13,444 nucleotides of DNA from Candidatus Falkowiibacteriota bacterium (GCA_016208065.1 JACQYU010000045.1:1-13444), one strand, 5' to 3'; positions 1 to 5,443 are shown, counted from the stretch's first letter. Notes: generated from the letters alone by a model not told the origin. Program-made: numbers and translations.

Positions 1-1786
1 CGCCAGCTTGTTTAAAAGCGGAAAATGAACCGGTATTTTCTTCCATGGTTTTAGCCGGCGCGATATATTTCTGCGGACGCATTTTCAGTGAGGGCGCGGC
101 GAAATTTCCCAAATCAGCCACTTTAAATATTGAATAAGCAACTTGCTTTTGAGTTAAATTATTAAGCTCATTATATAAAATATAAGCTTCTTTTTTATAT
201 TCTATGAGCGGATCGCGCTGGCCGTAGCCGCGCAGACCGATGCCGCGGCGCATATGATCCATAGCTTCAAGATGCTCAATCCAAAGCATATCCATTGATC
301 TGATTAAAACCGATTTTTCAACCTGCAACCAATTAACTCCGGCTTCATGAGCTAATTTAGTAATTTTTTCGTAATTATTTTTAGCCAAACCGGCTAGATG
401 CTCAATAATTTTCGTTCTGACTTTTACCTTATCTAATTTATCACCGTCTTTTATCAAGGCGAACAAATCTTCTTTTAATTTTGGCTCGACATTAAAGATA
501 GTGGAAATTACCTGATAAATTTCTTGAATATTCCAATCTTTAGAGCTGTCCGCGGCCGTATGAAAAATAACCGCCTGTTCAATTTCATTTTCAATCATTT
601 CTAAAATGATGGAAGACAAAGTTTTATTGTCATGCTGGAGCGTAGCGATAGCATCTCGTTGTTTTTCCGCTGACCCACGAGATTCTATCGGTCGCTCCGC
701 TCCCTCCAGAATGACAGCGCTACTTTCCGCCAGCTCCAAAACTTCCCTTCTCTTCCGATAAATCGTTTCGCGATGCTTATTAATAACATCATCATATTCA
801 ACCAAATGTTTTCTGATATCAAAATTATTGCCTTCAACTTTTCTCTGCGCCGATTCAATGGAACGCGAAACCATGCCGTTTTCTATGGGCATATCTTCCG
901 GCACCTTTAAAGTCTTCATCAAGCTTTTCATCCTGTCGCCGCCGAAAATCCTCATTAAATCATCTTCCATGGAAACATAAAATTGCGATGAACCCGGGTC
1001 GCCTTGGCGGCCGGCGCGGCCTCTAAGCTGATTGTCAATGCGCCTGGATTCATGACGCTCGGTGCCGATCATATGCAGTCCTCCGGCCTTAATTACTTTT
1101 TCTTGCTCTTCCGGATTAACCGGATTGCCTGCCTGCGCCGACAAACCGCCTAAAATAATATCCACGCCTCGGCCGGCCATATTGGTAGCGATAGTAACTC
1201 CGCCGAATTCTCCGGCGCGCGCTATAATTTGCGCTTCTTTTTCATGATGCTTAGCGTTTAAAATTTGCGGAATAACGCCTTCACGTTCAAGCATTTCGCC
1301 CAAAATTTCATTTTTTTCTATGGAAATTGTACCGACTAAAACCGGCTGGCCGGTCGCGTGCCGGCGCTTAACTTCCTCTACTACGGCTTTAAATTTTCCG
1401 ATTTCCGTGGCGTAAATCAAATCATTAAGGTCTTTTCTTACCATCGGCCGGTTAGTCGGAATAACCACGGTTTCAAGATTATAAATCTTGGAAAACTCCT
1501 CGGCTTCGGTCACGGCCGTGCCGGTCATGCCGGAAAGCTTAGCATACATTCTAAAATAATTTTGAAAAGTAACCGTGGCTAAAGTTTGTGATTCGCGCTG
1601 GATATCAACCTTTTCTTTAGCTTCTATGGCCTGGTGCAAACCTTCCGAGTAGCGGCGGCCGTGCATAAGGCGGCCGGTAAATTCATCAACAATAATGACT
1701 TCTCCGTCTTTAATAACATAGTCGCGGTCGCGCTTAAATAAAACTCGGGCTTTTAAAGCCTGTTCAATATGATGTTCTGGCCTCAT
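1..1786 (-). CDS. secA: SecA, C-terminal part (3' end beyond window), separated from its N-terminal part by a frame break
   Basis: Protein-translocase ATPase that drives export through SecYEG at the cytoplasmic membrane. The frame is open from the left window edge to about 1777. In order it shows the HHIEQALKA region, [16 protein letters not shown], the [17 protein letters not shown] segment, [55 protein letters not shown] (helicase motifs IV-VI of the second nucleotide-binding domain), then the helical scaffold and wing domain. The first in-frame ATG is at 1786 (MRPEHHIEQ), but the true coding start is far upstream: this is the second half of a gene whose first half lies in another frame (1764-2435). 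About 70-100 residues expected between EARTP and HHI are absent, taking part of the preprotein cross-linking domain. Residues about 358-387 are encoded by a palindromic repeat (628-716) read in frame. Family identity is certain; whether the protein is made as one chain is doubtful. Confidence 0.9.
   Translation of the reverse strand, partial: MRPEHHIEQALKARVLFKRDRDYVIKDGEVIIVDEFTGRLMHGRRYSEGLHQAIEAKEKVDIQRESQTLATVTFQNYFRMYAKLSGMTGTAVTEAEEFSKIYNLETVVIPTNRPMVRKDLNDLIYATEIGKFKAVVEEVKRRHATGQPVLVGTISIEKNEILGEMLEREGVIPQILNAKHHEKEAQIIARAGEFGGVTIATNMAGRGVDIILGGLSAQAGNPVNPEEQEKVIKAGGLHMIGTERHESRRIDNQLRGRAGRQGDPGSSQFYVSMEDDLMRIFGGDRMKSLMKTLKVPEDMPIENGMVSRSIESAQRKVEGNNFDIRKHLVEYDDVINKHRETIYRKRREVLELAESSAVILEGAERPIESRGSAEKQRDAIATLQHDNKTLSSIILEMIENEIEQAVIFHTAADSSKDWNIQEIYQVISTIFNVEPKLKEDLFALIKDGDKLDKVKVRTKIIEHLAGLAKNNYEKITKLAHEAGVNWLQVEKSVLIRSMDMLWIEHLEAMDHMRRGIGLRGYGQRDPLIEYKKEAYILYNELNNLTQKQVAYSIFKVADLGNFAAPSLKMRPQKYIAPAKTMEENTGSFSAFKQAG
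628..716. repeat. Palindromic element, full copy, inside secA (family A)
   Basis: The 89-bp element begins TGTCATGCTGGAGCG and ends CCCTCCAGAATGACA, so its ends are inverted copies of each other (TGTCAT-CTGGAG / CTCCAG-ATGACA), with inner arms GCGATAGCATCTCG and CGAGATTCTATCGG. The same ends and arms recur at 5351-5430 and, as a half copy, at 2363-2402. Here it is read in frame within SecA without a stop codon and adds about 30 residues between the RKRREVLEL helix and the [11 protein letters not shown] helix. Confidence 0.85.
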
Positions 1787-2435
1787 CAATTAAAATTGAA
1801 TCCACTTCGTCGACGATAGCATAATTTAAGCCGCGCTGAACCATTGATTCCAGATCCGGAGCCATATTATCGCGCAAATAATCAAAACCGTATTCATTAT
1901 TCGTGCCGTAAATTATATCGCAAGCATAAGCCTGTTTGCGGGGCACTAGAATAAGCTCTCCCCTGACAAGGGGGCCTGGGGGGGTTGTATCTTGGTCATT
2001 GGTCATTGGAAATTGGTCATTCCGCGCAGACGAAAATTTAAACGCCTGTTCATGCGTTATGCACCCAACGCTTAACCCCAAAAAATTATATACCTGCCCC
2101 ATCCATTCAGCGTCGCGCTTAGCCAAATAATCATTAACGGTTATAACATGCACGCCGCGTCCGCTTAAAGCGTTTAAGTAAGCAGGCAAAGTCGCCACTA
2201 AAGTCTTGCCTTCGCCGGTTCTCATTTCCGCGATTTGGCCGCGATGAAGCACCATGCCGCCCATAAGCTGGGCGTCGTAATGCCTTTGCCCTAAAACTCT
2301 TTTGGCCGCTTCGCGCACTACGGCGAAAGCCTCGGACAATATTTCATTCAACTTCTTCTTACTGTCATCCTGGAGCGAAGCGTCATCGGAGCGATAGGAT
2401 CTTGTTTTATTTTCACCGTCAATCTCCACGCCCAT
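1764..2435 (-). CDS. secA: SecA, N-terminal ATPase part, ended early by a frame break
   Basis: First nucleotide-binding domain of SecA. It shows [25 protein letters not shown], Walker A (EMRTGEGKT, residues 70-78), [32 protein letters not shown] and the DEVD Walker B box (209-212) followed by SILIDEART. The family continues PLIISG, but here the frame reads SY and stops at 1764; the matching continuation lies one frame over. Two stretches are foreign: residues about 12-25 come from a half palindromic repeat (2363-2402), replacing the usual acidic helix before the LNEIL segment, and residues about 139-160 come from a TTGGTCATT / G-rich repeat block (1956-2021) in a variable loop before the RKQAYACDI segment. 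The ATG at 2435 is only the first in this frame; the genuine SecA start is at 2523 in a different frame. This is one gene with the entry at 1-1786, not a separate protein. Confidence 0.85.
   Translation of the reverse strand: MGVEIDGENKTRSYRSDDASLQDDSKKKLNEILSEAFAVVREAAKRVLGQRHYDAQLMGGMVLHRGQIAEMRTGEGKTLVATLPAYLNALSGRGVHVITVNDYLAKRDAEWMGQVYNFLGLSVGCITHEQAFKFSSARNDQFPMTNDQDTTPPGPLVRGELILVPRKQAYACDIIYGTNNEYGFDYLRDNMAPDLESMVQRGLNYAIVDEVDSILIDEARTSY
1956..2021. repeat. Composite repeat block inside secA (TTGGTCATT units plus G-rich hairpin)
   Basis: Three TTGGTCATT units lie at 1992-2000, 1999-2007 and 2013-2021, next to a CCCCT-GACA-AGGGG hairpin and a G7 run (1960-1984). The block interrupts a conserved part of SecA between the THEQAFKF and RKQAYACD segments and is translated in frame, giving an [18 protein letters not shown] peptide absent from ordinary SecA. 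It does not match the palindromic family at 628-716. Confidence 0.7.
2363..2402. repeat. Half copy of palindromic family A inside secA
   Basis: The 40 bases begin TGTCATCCTGGAGCGAAGCG and end GGAGCGATAGGATCT. They match the left half of the full copy at 5351-5430 (GTCATCCTGGAGCGACTG ... GGAGCGATAGGATCT), and the right half is missing. It supplies SecA residues around [14 protein letters not shown]. The missing half lies on the side away from the nearby frame break. Confidence 0.75.
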
Positions 2436-2523
2436 CCAGCTTATTTATTTCTTCCACAATCGGCCGTAAAGTTTTTACGACTTTTTCATTTGGATCTCCG
2501 AAAATTTTATCAATTATGCTCAT
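2436..2523 (-). pseudogene. secA: SecA N-terminal leader segment, out of frame with the rest
   Basis: Starting at the ATG at 2523 the minus strand reads MSIIDKIFGDPNEKVVKTL followed by [11 protein letters not shown], the standard start of SecA. That frame then reaches a TGA 34 codons from the ATG, while the SecA match resumes in the frame that begins at 2435. Dropping one base from the GATGGGCG run near 2436-2441 would join INKLD to the downstream frame. No Shine-Dalgarno site precedes this ATG. Either a one-base sequencing or assembly error or a true frameshift explains it. Confidence 0.75.
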
Positions 2524-2530
2524 ATATTAT

Positions 2531-2552
2531 AAAAATCCACGCTTAGGCGTGG
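2531..2552 (-). promoter_or_regulatory. Terminator-like hairpin in the secA leader
   Basis: Read on the minus strand, CCACGC-CTAA-GCGTGG forms a 6-bp GC-rich stem directly followed by ATTTTT and, 8 bases after the stem-run, by the SecA start codon at 2523. It lies between the predicted secA promoter (2572-2600) and the start codon, so it may be an attenuator, or a terminator for read-through transcripts coming from hpf. The stem is short, so termination strength is uncertain. Confidence 0.5.
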
Positions 2553-2571
2553 CATCTGATTTAATAAATTA

Positions 2572-2600
2572 ATTATATAACTTAATAAGCAAAAAATCAA
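2572..2600 (-). promoter_or_regulatory. Predicted secA promoter
   Basis: The minus strand reads TTGATT (2595-2600), a 17-base spacer, then TATAAT (2572-2577). This is a perfect -10 with a fair -35 at ideal spacing. Transcription would start near 2565, giving a leader of about 40 bases that contains the hairpin at 2531-2552. It lies back to back with the plus-strand promoter at 2616-2644. Confidence 0.6.
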
Positions 2601-2615
2601 TGAATTTATTCTCTA

Positions 2616-2644
2616 TTGACATTTTCATAAAAATATGCTATGGT
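2616..2644 (+). promoter_or_regulatory. Strong predicted sigma-70-type promoter for the small-ORF unit
   Basis: The plus strand reads TTGACA (2616-2621), a 17-base spacer, then TATGGT (2639-2644), with an extended -10 TGC just before it. Expected start is near 2651, about 58 bases upstream of the ATG at 2709. Together with the AAAGGAG site before that ATG and the terminator at 3090-3126 it defines a compact transcription unit of about 475 bases. Confidence 0.75.
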
Positions 2645-2708
2645 AAAATGTTTAAATTAACGAACAAACATTTTTAACCAAAAACAAAAAATTCGAAAGG
2701 AGAAGTTC

Positions 2709-2912
2709 ATGAGTTTCATTATTATTGAGACTAGCAGAGGTGTTTATAAAAGAATTCCTGCGCCTAAAAATAGTGACGCGGCGATTTCTTCTCCCCTGCC
2801 TACGCCAAACAAACCGGCCAAGCCGCAAAAAACAGTTGATCAAGTCCGGTGGGAACTTAGAAAAATCCGGACATCAGAAAGCAGCCGCGGCCATAGCGTA
2901 AGTTTCAATTAA
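2709..2912 (+). CDS. Small protein of unknown function (67 aa)
   Basis: I do not recognise this protein. It starts at an ATG preceded by AAAGGAG with about 7 bases of spacing, one of the few clear Shine-Dalgarno sites in the window, and lies under a strong predicted promoter (2616-2644). It begins with a short hydrophobic stretch (MSFIIIE), has a proline-rich middle (residues about 18-40, SPLPTPNKPAKP) and a basic, serine-rich tail (KIRTSESSRG). There is no signal peptide, membrane segment or known motif. Its stop codon (2910-2912) sits in the loop of a hairpin (2884-2928), and a second Shine-Dalgarno with an ATG-TAA follows at 2952-2971. The signals for expression are good; the function is unknown. 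The opposite-strand ORF here is a shadow. Confidence 0.6.
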   Translation: MSFIIIETSRGVYKRIPAPKNSDAAISSPLPTPNKPAKPQKTVDQVRWELRKIRTSESSRGHSVSFN

Positions 2913-2928
2913 ATACGCTGGTAGCGGC
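2884..2928 (+). other. Hairpin holding the stop codon of the small ORF in its loop
   Basis: AGCGTA (2895-2900) pairs with TACGCT (2914-2919) across a 13-base loop that contains the TAA at 2910-2912. GCCGC (2884-2888) pairs with GCGGC (2924-2928) outside a small internal loop. No T-run follows, so it is not an intrinsic terminator. It could influence translation of the region downstream. Confidence 0.4.
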
Positions 2929-2951
2929 CGGTAAAAACAAAAACTCAAAAT

Positions 2952-3089
2952 GGAGGAAAGGCACAATGTAAAAATATTATTTAGAAGGAACGCCCACGCC
3001 TTCAAAGAAAAAAATGGGCAAGGCGCCTTGAGTCAGCCTGAAAGCTAGGGTAAACGGCGGCCCGAACTTCCAAAACTCAAAAATAAATA
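2952..3089 (+). other. Second ribosome-binding site with ATG-TAA start-stop and structured spacer
   Basis: GGAGG (2952-2956) lies 9 bases before an ATG (2966-2968) whose very next codon is TAA (2969-2971). Past that stop the same frame is open for KYYLEGTPTPSKKKMGKAP, then TGA (3029-3031), then VSLKARVNGGPNFQNSKINN up to the terminator. This may be a small gene carrying two nonsense changes (ATG-AAA to ATG-TAA needs one base), a regulatory start-stop, or part of a non-coding RNA. CGCCTT (2997-3002) can pair with AAGGCG (3020-3025). Confidence 0.35.
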
Positions 3090-3126
3090 ACTACCGAGTC
3101 TGTTTGATCGGTAGTTTTTCTTTTTT
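3090..3126 (+). terminator. Intrinsic terminator of the small-ORF unit
   Basis: ACTACCGA (3090-3097) pairs perfectly with TCGGTAGT (3108-3115) across a 10-base loop, followed by TTTTCTTTTTT. This is a textbook Rho-independent terminator on the plus strand. Confidence 0.85.
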
Positions 3127-3153
3127 AAAAAATATGCATTCAATTGCGAGCCT

Positions 3154-3265
3154 AGAAAAATTTAGGCTAAATTTACGGCAAAATTTCTTTACAAAATTTT
3201 CCTGTTTGAGCGGAGCGAGTTGAAAATTTTGTTAGAAATTTTGCCGTAAATTCCTAAATTTTTCT
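3154..3265. repeat. Long imperfect inverted repeat (family C), 112 bp
   Basis: The left arm (3154-3201, beginning AGAAAAATTTAGG and ending ACAAAATTTTC) is the near-perfect inverse of the right arm (3222-3265, beginning GAAAATTTTG and ending CCTAAATTTTTCT). They enclose a 20-base non-palindromic loop, CTGTTTGAGCGGAGCGAGTT. The arms differ by a few small indels. There is no coding potential. It looks like a non-autonomous mobile palindromic element. Confidence 0.8.
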
Positions 3266-3282
3266 CTGGCGAGCGACTTTTT

Positions 3283-3306
3283 GGTTCTTTTTCTAGAAAA
3301 AGAACC
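3283..3306. repeat. Perfect 24-bp palindrome (family D)
   Basis: GGTTCTTTTTCT is followed directly by its exact inverse AGAAAAAGAACC. The palindrome is flanked by GCGAGCGACTTTTT on the left and CTGCGGAGCAAAAAA on the right, so the symmetry extends weakly outward. It directly follows the 112-bp inverted repeat. Confidence 0.75.
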
Positions 3307-3360
3307 CTGCGGAGCAAAAAATATAAACTGTCTTATCTGACAAACAATAAGAAAAAACAG

Positions 3361-3411
3361 TCTGGATCCCGGGTCAAGCCTGCCTGCCGGCAGGCAGGCC
3401 CGGGATGACGA
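3361..3411. repeat. GC-rich palindromic element (family E) overlapping the 3' end of hpf
   Basis: The core at 3378-3399 is a perfect 22-bp palindrome centred on CTGCCGGCAG. Outer CCCGGG (3368-3373) pairs with CCGGG (3400-3404), and the ends read TCTGGATCC and GGGATGACG. It differs in sequence from families A, C and D. Read on the minus strand it supplies the last residues of HPF (VIPGLPAGRQA) and its TGA stop. Confidence 0.8.
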
Positions 3412-3748
3412 AATAACGCTTAATTTTTTTCTGTTTTTTTCTACCAATTTTTTTATCTTTATATTTTTTTATGACCAGCTCCAGATGATCTTTTACCTTA
3501 TCAATGGCTTTAAATAAATCTTTTTCAGTCTTTTCCACGCGCAGTAAATCACTGCCTAAAGATAAATTTACTTCGGCCGAATAAATTTCACCTTTTAAAT
3601 GATGATTGGAGGTTTTACTTACTTCTATATGGGCGTTAATAACCTTTAGTTTGCCTAAATATTTATCCAGCATATCCATTTTTAACTGCGCGTAGTCTTT
3701 TAGTTTAGGCGTTAATTCCAAATTAGTGGCTTTGATGTTTAATTTCAT
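3374..3748 (-). CDS. hpf: Ribosome hibernation-promoting factor, HPF/YfiA (RaiA) family
   Basis: Small ribosome-associated protein that binds the 30S decoding region and helps ribosomes go dormant. The 124 residues from the ATG at 3748 begin MKLNIKATNLELTPKLKDYA, followed by KMDMLDKYLGKL, HIEVSKTSNHHLKGEIYSAEV, the SLGSDLLRVEKTEKDLFKAIDKVKDHLE block and a lysine-rich tail, the usual beta-alpha-beta-beta-beta-alpha order of a short HPF. The ATG at 3748 is preferred over an upstream TTG because the family starts MxLxIxxxNxExTxxL. The last 12 or so residues are not family sequence: they come from the palindromic element at 3361-3411, which also gives the stop codon. A 16-base T tract (minus strand) abuts the start codon, and no Shine-Dalgarno site is visible. 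It follows rseP by 44 bases. Confidence 0.88.
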   Translation of the reverse strand: MKLNIKATNLELTPKLKDYAQLKMDMLDKYLGKLKVINAHIEVSKTSNHHLKGEIYSAEVNLSLGSDLLRVEKTEKDLFKAIDKVKDHLELVIKKYKDKKIGRKKQKKIKRYFVIPGLPAGRQA

Positions 3749-3764
3749 AAAAAAAAAAAAAAAA
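3749..3764. repeat. 16-base homopolymer tract touching the hpf start codon
   Basis: Sixteen consecutive A on the plus strand (T on the minus strand) fill the bases just upstream of the hpf ATG, where a ribosome-binding site would lie. A minus-strand TATAAT (3772-3777) lies just beyond, without a recognisable -35. Tracts of this length are prone to slippage. Confidence 0.6.
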
Positions 3765-3792
3765 TTCAAAAATTATAAAATTTAAAAATTCT

Positions 3793-4764
3793 TCAGAATA
3801 TCCTCTCCAAAATCCCCTTAAAAAATCCTCCAAATCGGCTTACGTCCCTAAGTGTTACGACTAAAATTAAAACCATTAGCAGCGCAAAACCGATATTATG
3901 GATAGCGCCTTCGACTTCCCTTTTTACCGGCGAGCGCTTTATTTTTTCAATAATCAAAAATAAAATTCGGCCGCCGTCCAAAGCCGGAAAAGGAAAAAAG
4001 TTTATAACCGCCAAATTAATGGAAAGCAAAGCCGTGAATTGCAAAAGATAAACAAACCCCATCCGCGCGACTTGGCCGGTTAAAGTGGCGATGCCGACCG
4101 GGCCGGGCAGGTCAGCGGTTACACCCTGACCCAAGATTAAACCCTTTAAGAGATCATAAAACGCCTTATCACTGACGTGGGCGCGCGCGTCCAGCTGGCC
4201 GTCTAGAGACTGGGGCAGGCCGATCGTAAAACCGGCGATAATTAAAACCGCGGCTAGAATAATATTCATGACCACTCCGGCCGAAAGCATAAAAGCCCTT
4301 TGCCAAATCGGCCGCGAAGCAAAACTGTCCGGCTCGGTTTCGCCTTCGCCGTTCTCACCCTTGATTTTTACAAAACCGCCGAGCGGCAGCCAATTTATGG
4401 AATAAACCGTGCCGTATTTTTCTTCATCAGGCGTGATTTCTCTTGAACCTTTTATAAAACGAAACTTTCTAATCCAGAACGCTTCATCAATTTCTTTTTT
4501 TTCATCAATAATGATTTCCTTAATTATTTTTGAACCGTCGGGGAGCGGCCTTGTTTCCAGCCCAATCGCTATGTTTTCCGACTCGGCATTTTTTTTAAGA
4601 CGTTGCTCGCGCCAAACCTGTAAGCCGAAGATTCTGGGCGGAAAACCAAAGCCAAACTCTTCGGCGCGAACGCCGAATTTTCGCGCCATCATAAAATGCC
4701 CGAGTTCATGCGCGAAAACCAAGACGGATAAAACCAGTATAAATGTAATTATGGTTAAAAACAT
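3793..4764 (-). CDS. rseP: RseP/RasP-type site-2 membrane metalloprotease, PDZ domain missing
   Basis: Intramembrane zinc protease of the M50 family; family members cleave membrane-bound regulators or leftover signal peptides. The 323 residues begin with a membrane segment carrying the HELGH zinc motif (His19, Glu20, His23), and the second catalytic motif FPALDGGRI (Asp near 263) lies in a late membrane segment. Conserved stretches YSINWLPLGGFVKIKGENGE, DSFASRPIWQRAFMLSAGVVMN, GPVGIATLTGQ and IHNIGFALLM are present. After ARAHVSDK (residue 200) the family normally has a PDZ domain and a membrane segment; here it jumps straight to AFYDLLKGLI. That is roughly 100 residues short with the frame kept. 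The active-site residues remain, so it could still fold, but substrate gating by PDZ would be lost. It lies between frr and hpf on the same strand. Confidence 0.88.
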   Translation of the reverse strand: MFLTIITFILVLSVLVFAHELGHFMMARKFGVRAEEFGFGFPPRIFGLQVWREQRLKKNAESENIAIGLETRPLPDGSKIIKEIIIDEKKEIDEAFWIRKFRFIKGSREITPDEEKYGTVYSINWLPLGGFVKIKGENGEGETEPDSFASRPIWQRAFMLSAGVVMNIILAAVLIIAGFTIGLPQSLDGQLDARAHVSDKAFYDLLKGLILGQGVTADLPGPVGIATLTGQVARMGFVYLLQFTALLSINLAVINFFPFPALDGGRILFLIIEKIKRSPVKREVEGAIHNIGFALLMVLILVVTLRDVSRFGGFFKGILERIF

Positions 4765-4773
4765 ATAAATTTA

Positions 4774-4799
4774 AATGACGATCAGTTTATATCGTCATT
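4774..4799 (-). other. Hairpin over the frr stop codon, before rseP
   Basis: AATGACGAT (4774-4782) and ATCGTCATT (4791-4799) form a perfect 9-bp stem with an 8-base loop. On the minus strand it covers the last codons and the TAA of frr and ends about 10 bases before the rseP ATG. It is followed by TTAAATTTAT rather than a clean T-run, so it is a weak terminator at best and may affect coupling between the two genes. Confidence 0.4.
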
Positions 4800-5341
4800 A
4801 CCTCTTCTTCTTTTTTGTCTTTAATGGTTTTTAAGGCATCATTTTGCTTGGCGGTTTCTTCGTCCAATTCTTTAATAAATCTGAATTTATCATCTTCACT
4901 AATAGCTTTATCTTTAAACGCCGCTTCAATTGATTCTTTAATCTGGTCTCTAATTTGCCTAAGCGCTATGCGCGCGGTTTCCATTTTTTCGCTCAATTTT
5001 TTAACCAGCTCTTTGCGGTTTTCTTCGGTAAGCTGCGGCACGACCAGCCTGATTTTATCGCCTTCATTAACCGGATTTATCCCTAGATTAGCGGCTGTAA
5101 CGGCTTTCTCAATGTCTTTGGCAATGCTTTTATCCCAAGGTGTGATAACGATGCTGCGCGCTTCAGGCACGCTGATTGAAGCCAGTCCGACTAAAGCGGT
5201 TTTCGCGCCGTAAGCGTCAACGTAAATGCCGTCTAACATAGCCGGATTAGCCCGTCCGGTTCTTATGCTTGAAATATCTTTTTTAAAAAAATCAATGGCT
5301 TTGATAAAATCGGCTTGCTTAATTTGAATGTATTGATTCAT
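4787..5341 (-). CDS. frr: Ribosome recycling factor
   Basis: RRF splits the post-termination ribosome together with EF-G, so subunits can start a new round. The 184 residues from the ATG at 5341 match the usual length of about 185. The hallmark ISSIRTGRANPAMLDGI is near the start, followed by YGAKTALVGLASISVPEARSI, ITPWDKSIAKDIEKAV, LGINPVNEGDKIRLVVPQLTEENRKELVK and a long charged C-terminal helix pair, as expected for the coiled tail domain. An in-frame ATG 15 bases upstream (5356) lies inside the palindromic repeat at 5351-5430, so I prefer 5341. That repeat fills most of the gap to the upstream lipoprotein gene and replaces whatever leader frr had. rseP follows after 22 bases. Confidence 0.95.
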   Translation of the reverse strand: MNQYIQIKQADFIKAIDFFKKDISSIRTGRANPAMLDGIYVDAYGAKTALVGLASISVPEARSIVITPWDKSIAKDIEKAVTAANLGINPVNEGDKIRLVVPQLTEENRKELVKKLSEKMETARIALRQIRDQIKESIEAAFKDKAISEDDKFRFIKELDEETAKQNDALKTIKDKKEEEVMTI

Positions 5342-5350
5342 AAACTCTAA

Positions 5351-5430
5351 CGTCATCCTGGAGCGACTGAAAGGAGCGATAGGATCTCATCGAGATTCTA
5401 TCGGTCGCTTAAGCTCCCTCCAGAATGACA
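5351..5430. repeat. Palindromic element, full copy, between the lipoprotein gene and frr (family A)
   Basis: The 80 bases begin CGTCATCCTGGAGCGACTG and end AAGCTCCCTCCAGAATGACA. Inner arms GGAGCGATAGGATCTC and GAGATTCTATCGGTCGC are inverted copies. It is in the same plus-strand orientation as the copies at 628-716 and 2363-2402. In RNA it would form a long hairpin just upstream of the frr start codon. Confidence 0.85.
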
Positions 5431-5443
5431 ATAAAAATTAATT

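Noticed and set aside
1062..1582. Plus-strand ORFs opposite secA
   Set aside because: They lie antisense to a clearly coding SecA frame, have no promoter or ribosome-binding site, and their composition is that of a reverse-strand shadow.
3029..3031. Possible recoded UGA (glycine or tryptophan) in the second small frame
   Set aside because: The same frame also has TAA right after its ATG, hpf ends in TGA, and the secA frames followed here contain no in-frame TGA, so a changed code is not supported.
3051..3066. Similarity of GGTAAACGGCGGCC to a conserved piece of 23S rRNA
   Set aside because: Only about a dozen bases agree and the flanks do not match rRNA, so it is most likely chance.
3232..3447. 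Minus-strand 71-residue ORF before and overlapping the end of hpf
   Set aside because: Most of it is read through the palindromes at 3283-3306 and 3361-3411 and it has no start signals; hpf explains the overlapping part.
4409..5213. Plus-strand ORFs over rseP and frr
   Set aside because: Hydrophobic-looking shadows of well-matched minus-strand genes with no independent signals.
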